A stretch of DNA of 7,574 nt from positions 1 through 7,574 of the forward strand of contig JAFGQA010000128.1 of the NCBI GenBank assembly GCA_016935885.1, in the 5' to 3' direction. The notes beneath the pieces were generated by a model. That model worked only from the letters and a program-made list of their open reading frames with translations. It did not search any database and was not told the origin of the DNA. This DNA is from Phycisphaerae bacterium (GTDB lineage: Bacteria > Planctomycetota > Phycisphaerae > UBA1845 > UTPLA1). A program made the translations under genes and the position numbers. Positions 5,936 through 7,574 of the stretch are shown here, one piece after another (positions within the stretch are counted from its first letter, which is position 1; every line of letters starts with the position of its first letter).

Positions 5936-6619
5936 TCAGTAGCCCAAGACGTGAATCAGACCTTCAATAACGTGCTGCGGCAGTGGTGCCGCGCGGAGTG
6001 CCGCTGCGGTGTGCCCGACTTCGTAGTCGATTTGTTTCAAGGCCATCTGCCCGTCGCGGTAGACCGCGTAACAGGCTTTGCCCGGATAGTCGCGCGCCAA
6101 GCCCACGCTGCCTGGATTGACAACCGTGAGCTTGCCAAATGTCCGCATACCTTGAATATGGGTATGTCCTATGAGCACAAAGTCGGCATCAATCCCGGCA
6201 ACCTGACTGCCCCACTGGTCCATGTCCAGGTACTCGAACAAATCGCCTTGGGGCGTGGCATGGGCCATGCGAAAGTGTTTTCCTTCCCACTCAAACCAGT
6301 CGCATATCAACATCGTGCGGAGAAACTCACGATCGGTTGCGTTCAACATGGTGCGGTGCCAGGCACGGGTCGCCACCGAATACTCGCGGAATGTCCCCAT
6401 GCACTGGCAATCCACGTCGTACCCCAAAGCGTTGTCGTGGTTTCCACGAACGCTGTGGTCGGCGTTTTCCGCCAGCCAGCGGAGACATTCCACTGGTTGC
6501 GGACCGTAATCGACCACATCGCCGCAAAAGGCCACGGTGTCATGTTCCGGCTCGGCCGCAAGCACCGCTTCCAAGGCCGGCCAGTTTCCGTGGATGTCCG
6601 AGAGAATGAGGAGCTTCAT
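5936..6619 (-). CDS. Calcineurin-like metallophosphoesterase (YfcE/MJ0936-like) under fluoride riboswitch control
   Basis: The product is 227 aa, a usual length for small YfcE-type phosphodiesterases, and starts at the first residues of the fold (MKLLILSDIHGN). The five metallophosphoesterase blocks are all present: D-x-H in SDIHGN (Asp8, His10), GDVVDYGP (33-40), GNHD (59-62), an AH block (His120) and GHTH (151-154), followed by NPGSVG (168-173). These residues bind two metal ions and catalyse phosphoester hydrolysis; the substrate is unknown. The start has only a weak ribosome site (GAAG). The leader contains fluoride riboswitch copy B, with its terminator T-run about 47 bases upstream of the start. 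lptB follows after 32 bp. Metal-dependent phosphatases are well-known targets of fluoride inhibition, so raising enzyme dose under fluoride is a plausible reason for this control. Confidence 0.9.
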   Translation of the reverse strand: MKLLILSDIHGNWPALEAVLAAEPEHDTVAFCGDVVDYGPQPVECLRWLAENADHSVRGNHDNALGYDVDCQCMGTFREYSVATRAWHRTMLNATDREFLRTMLICDWFEWEGKHFRMAHATPQGDLFEYLDMDQWGSQVAGIDADFVLIGHTHIQGMRTFGKLTVVNPGSVGLARDYPGKACYAVYRDGQMALKQIDYEVGHTAAALRAAPLPQHVIEGLIHVLGY

Positions 6620-6666
6620 CGTGTCTTCGGTGCTCGCATCCGATCGTGCCCTTGTTCACAACCAAC

Positions 6667-6701
6667 AAAAAACCCCTGGAAACAAGATGCTCCCAAGGGC
6701 T
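6667..6701 (-). terminator. Intrinsic terminator of riboswitch B (attenuator)
   Basis: On the minus strand CCCTTGGGA (6699-6691) pairs imperfectly with TCCAGGGG (6680-6673) across a loop of about 10 bases, followed by six T (6672-6667). It lies between the aptamer and the metallophosphoesterase start. The hairpin is less perfect than in copies A and C, so termination may be leakier. Confidence 0.75.
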
Positions 6702-6806
6702 CGTGGCACGGCTATGGACCCTACGCCCAAGGAAAACCTTGTCGTTAGGGGTTATCATCCGCCAAGCCGACAGGTCTAGCGGCATTTGAAGGCGAACCCC
6801 ATCGCC
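6667..6806 (-). ncRNA. Fluoride riboswitch (crcB motif), copy B, with transcriptional expression platform
   Basis: Read on the minus strand, P1 is GGCG (6806-6803) with CGCC (6794-6791) around the same AUGGGGUU loop as copy A. The linker UUCAAAU leads to P2: CCGC (6782-6779) pairs with GCGG (6762-6759), with an extended, imperfect apical part. AUGAU follows, then AACCCC (6753-6748), which pairs perfectly with loop bases GGGGUU (6800-6795) as the pseudoknot. A competing hairpin pairs CCCTAACG (6750-6743) with CGTAGGG (6725-6719), one A bulged, and stacks on CAAGG/CCTTG (6741-6737 with 6732-6728) capped by UUUU. It uses part of the pseudoknot strand. A terminator completes the platform. Control of the metallophosphoesterase-lptB-small gene operon by fluoride follows from position and orientation. 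Confidence 0.92.
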
Positions 6807-6820
6807 CAAACTGCGACGCA

Positions 6821-6849
6821 ATCGTATCCTTTTGTCGCCACTCGGTCAA
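6821..6849 (-). promoter_or_regulatory. Sigma-70-like promoter for riboswitch B operon
   Basis: On the minus strand TTGACC (6849-6844) and TACGAT (6826-6821) are spaced by 17 bases, each matching consensus at 5 of 6 positions. Transcription would start shortly before the riboswitch P1 at 6806. The same arrangement precedes copy A, which supports both predictions. Confidence 0.65.
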
Positions 6850-6948
6850 TCATTCTCGGAACGCTGCGGTTTCAAGCCTGCCTCCCATCCGCCGAACCAT
6901 CGGCATATTGGCCTTGTGCATGGGCAGAAGACGGCCACCGTTCTGTTC

Positions 6949-7368
6949 TCACGCGGCGTTGCGCGCAATCAGCACGGTGCATGGGCAGTGGTTGCTCACC
7001 TGATCGGCCGTGTCGCCCAGGCCGGCGTTGCCGTCCTGGCTGCTGGCCCCAAGGACCAGAATGCTGGATTGTTCTTCCTCGGCGCAGCGGATGATCGTCT
7101 CTGCCGGATGGCCCTCGCGAAGGATCGGCGTCAACCGCACGCCGCGCGAGCGGGCATAGTTGGCCGCGGTTTGCAGCAGTTCTTCCAGGCGGTTCGTCGC
7201 TTGGACCCTGACATCTTCCGTGAGCCGATCCAATGCGGGGTTGCCGGTTTGCTCCAGGACGGTCACCGCAGTCAACCGCCCGCCGTCCTGTTGGGCCAGC
7301 TTGACTGCGGCTTCCAGGGCCTTTTCGCCACCACACGACTCATCGAGTGCAACAAGAATTCGGGGCAT
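6949..7368 (-). CDS. Universal stress protein (UspA family) under fluoride riboswitch control
   Basis: The product is 139 aa from the ATG at 7368-7366, the normal length for one Usp domain. The site GGAGGA (7381-7376, minus strand) is 7 bases upstream, so an upstream in-frame TTG at 7422, inside the terminator T-run, is rejected. The fold signature is clear: MPRILVALDES at the N-terminus, a central KLAQQDGGRLTAVTVLE, then EGHPAETIIRCAEEEQSSILVLGAS and the last strand CPCTVLIA. The ATP-binding loop G-2x-G-9x-G-S/T of ATP-binding Usp proteins is not kept: Gly107 is followed by ASSQDGNAGLGD, shorter and lacking the final G-S/T. It may therefore not bind ATP in the usual way. It stands alone as a gene after riboswitch copy C. 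Usp proteins aid survival under many stresses; here the trigger is predicted to be fluoride. Confidence 0.88.
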   Translation of the reverse strand: MPRILVALDESCGGEKALEAAVKLAQQDGGRLTAVTVLEQTGNPALDRLTEDVRVQATNRLEELLQTAANYARSRGVRLTPILREGHPAETIIRCAEEEQSSILVLGASSQDGNAGLGDTADQVSNHCPCTVLIARNAA

Positions 7369-7420
7369 CGCTACATCCTCCAAAAGTGCCGTCTCCCTGC
7401 TGGAAGGAAACCTTATCAAC

Positions 7421-7455
7421 AAAAAAACCCTTGGGAGCTAGGGACTCCCAAGGGG
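7421..7455 (-). terminator. Intrinsic terminator of riboswitch C (attenuator)
   Basis: On the minus strand CCCTTGGGAG (7454-7445) pairs perfectly over 10 bp with CTCCCAAGGG (7437-7428), with a 7-base loop and seven T (7427-7421). It is the best terminator of the three. It stops transcription about 50 bases before the universal stress protein start unless the riboswitch prevents it. Confidence 0.93.
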
Positions 7456-7564
7456 TGGTTGCTCAACAGAAACACCCTACTTCCAAGGGAGAACCTTGTC
7501 GGTAGGGGTCATTATCCGTCTGGGCCGGCAGGCCCGGCGGCACTTGAAGGCGAACCCCATCGCC
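7421..7564 (-). ncRNA. Fluoride riboswitch (crcB motif), copy C, with transcriptional expression platform
   Basis: On the minus strand P1 is GGCG (7564-7561) with CGCC (7552-7549) and the same AUGGGGUU loop. P2 pairs CCG (7540-7538) with CGG (7518-7516), topped by a strong helix GGGCC (7535-7531, read GGGCC) with GGCCC (7526-7522) and loop UGCC. The sequence AUAAU and GACCCC (7510-7505) follows. GACCCC pairs with GGGGUU (7558-7553), with one G-U pair in the pseudoknot. The competing hairpin pairs CCCTAC (7507-7502) with GTAGGG (7480-7475) and contains CAAGG/CCTTG (7498-7494 with 7488-7484). P2 differs in length and sequence from copies A and B while pairing is kept, which supports a functional RNA. 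The promoter would lie beyond the window end, 10 bases upstream of P1. Confidence 0.92.
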
Positions 7565-7574
7565 TCAATCACCG

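Noticed and set aside
5951..6748. Open frame opposite the metallophosphoesterase and riboswitch B terminator
   Set aside because: It is antisense to an intact enzyme gene and crosses a structured leader; no motif.
6891..6904. Small palindrome GCCGA-ACCA-TCGGC after the universal stress protein gene, possible terminator
   Set aside because: The stem is only 5 bp and no T-run follows on the minus strand, so it does not support a terminator call.
6872..7336. Second minus-strand frame over the universal stress protein gene
   Set aside because: Out of frame with the clear Usp protein, with an Arg/Gly-rich product and no matching ribosome site.
7421..7564. Long inverted repeats read as mobile-element ends or a CRISPR-like array
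   Set aside because: Copies occur three times in gene-leader positions with fluoride aptamer structure and terminators; there is no transposase, target duplication or regular spacing.

Overview
This window looks like chromosomal DNA of a Gram-negative bacterium with moderately high GC. An LptB-type lipopolysaccharide-export ATPase implies an outer membrane. The protein style and gene mix suggest a planctomycete, but that is an impression from sequence only. No rRNA, tRNA, CRISPR array, transposase or phage gene was seen.

Layout. Plus strand: the 3' end of an MgtE-type Mg2+ transporter gene (1-366), a NUDIX-like hydrolase gene (471-1103), then a regulatory leader (about 1144-1311) driving a two-gene operon. 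That operon encodes a large dynamin-like GTPase (1326-3464) and a 12-helix MFS transporter (3480-4757). Minus strand, converging on it: a regulatory leader (6667-6849) driving metallophosphoesterase (5936-6619), lptB (5079-5903) and a small unknown gene (4768-5064). Further right, a third leader (7421-7564) drives a universal stress protein gene (6949-7368).

The main result is that all three leaders are fluoride (crcB-motif) riboswitches. Each has the GGCG-AUGGGGUU-CGCC hairpin, a P2 stem, and an (A/G)ACCCC strand that pairs with the first loop as a pseudoknot. Each then has a second hairpin that competes for the pseudoknot strand, and an intrinsic terminator ending in 6-7 U just before the gene. 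The first two are preceded by good sigma-70-like promoters; the third promoter would lie beyond the window. The architecture fits fluoride-ON transcription control.

Three fluoride riboswitches within 6.4 kb therefore define a local fluoride-response cluster. Neither classical fluoride exporter family (CrcB/Fluc or CLC-F) is visible in it. The dynamin-like GTPase, MFS transporter, metallophosphoesterase, LptB, small protein and stress protein become candidate members of a fluoride stress system. The roles are inferred from shared control; only the RNA and protein motifs are read directly.
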